Shown: positions 6,467 through 6,485 of the stretch, piece after piece
Position numbering within the stretch: position 1 is the first letter of the stretch
How the letters are laid out: every line of letters starts with the position of its first letter
NCBI GenBank assembly: GCA_964498755.1
Contig: CAZCIB010000077.1
Location: 1-6,485, forward strand
DNA from: RZZS01 sp964498755
Lineage (GTDB): Bacteria; Pseudomonadota; Alphaproteobacteria; Micavibrionales; Micavibrionaceae
DNA: 6,485 nt
Reading direction: 5' to 3'
Translations under genes and position numbers: made by a program
Notes under the pieces: model-generated
The model's database searches: none
Told to the model about the DNA's origin: nothing
What the model saw: only the letters and a program-made list of their open reading frames with translations

Positions 6467-6485
6467 TGGGAAGGCGGTGATGGAT

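Larger units (their letters stand above)
6295..6485. other. Non-coding or decayed tail region
   Basis: No intact gene is visible after the fusion gene. The stretch has a lower GC content than the genes, a minus-strand piece resembling a winged helix, a palindrome near 6451-6466, and an 8-bp inverted repeat CTGGTCAA (6334-6341) / TTGACCAG (6372-6379). No stem followed by a T-run is present, so the operon terminator was not found. An AAGG (6471-6474) five bases before an ATG at 6480 could start a plus-strand gene, but only two codons remain in the window. Confidence 0.5.

Overview
The window looks like the chromosome of an alphaproteobacterium of moderately high GC. The main evidence is a gene with the architecture of PodJ, the alphaproteobacterial polar scaffold: cytoplasmic coiled coil, one membrane span, an acidic periplasmic linker, Sel1 repeats and a C-terminal peptidoglycan-binding domain. 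The order or genus cannot be fixed from the sequence alone.

Layout. Bases 1-54 hold the 5' part of a tRNA-Gln (anticodon TTG) on the minus strand, cut by the window edge. It is divergent from the PodJ-like gene (210-2411, +), and the 155-bp gap carries plausible promoters for both. Next comes a 318-bp stretch without an intact gene. It contains the C-terminal end of an IS1595-type transposase on the minus strand (about 2441-2674), whose 5' part is missing.

A three-gene surface-carbohydrate-like cassette follows. A SAM-dependent methyltransferase-like gene (2730-3548, -) is divergent from a two-gene operon (3650-6294, +). The first operon gene is a GTG-started NodB/CE4-type polysaccharide deacetylase-like protein of the WalW kind. 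It overlaps by ATGA with a 568-residue protein that fuses an ATP-grasp ligase to a C-terminal low-molecular-weight protein tyrosine phosphatase (LMW-PTP) with an intact CX5R loop. The last 191 bp carry no intact gene. They hold a short minus-strand piece resembling a winged-helix domain, plus a 16-bp near-perfect palindrome.

How the genes may work together (inference). The deacetylase-like, ATP-grasp/phosphatase and methyltransferase-like genes look like a small unit that modifies a cell-surface glycan or its precursor. Decayed foreign-looking DNA on both sides suggests an accessory insertion next to a core region (tRNA plus polar scaffold). The most unusual item is the ATP-grasp/LMW-PTP fusion. 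Its substrates cannot be deduced from this window, and no tyrosine kinase partner is present.
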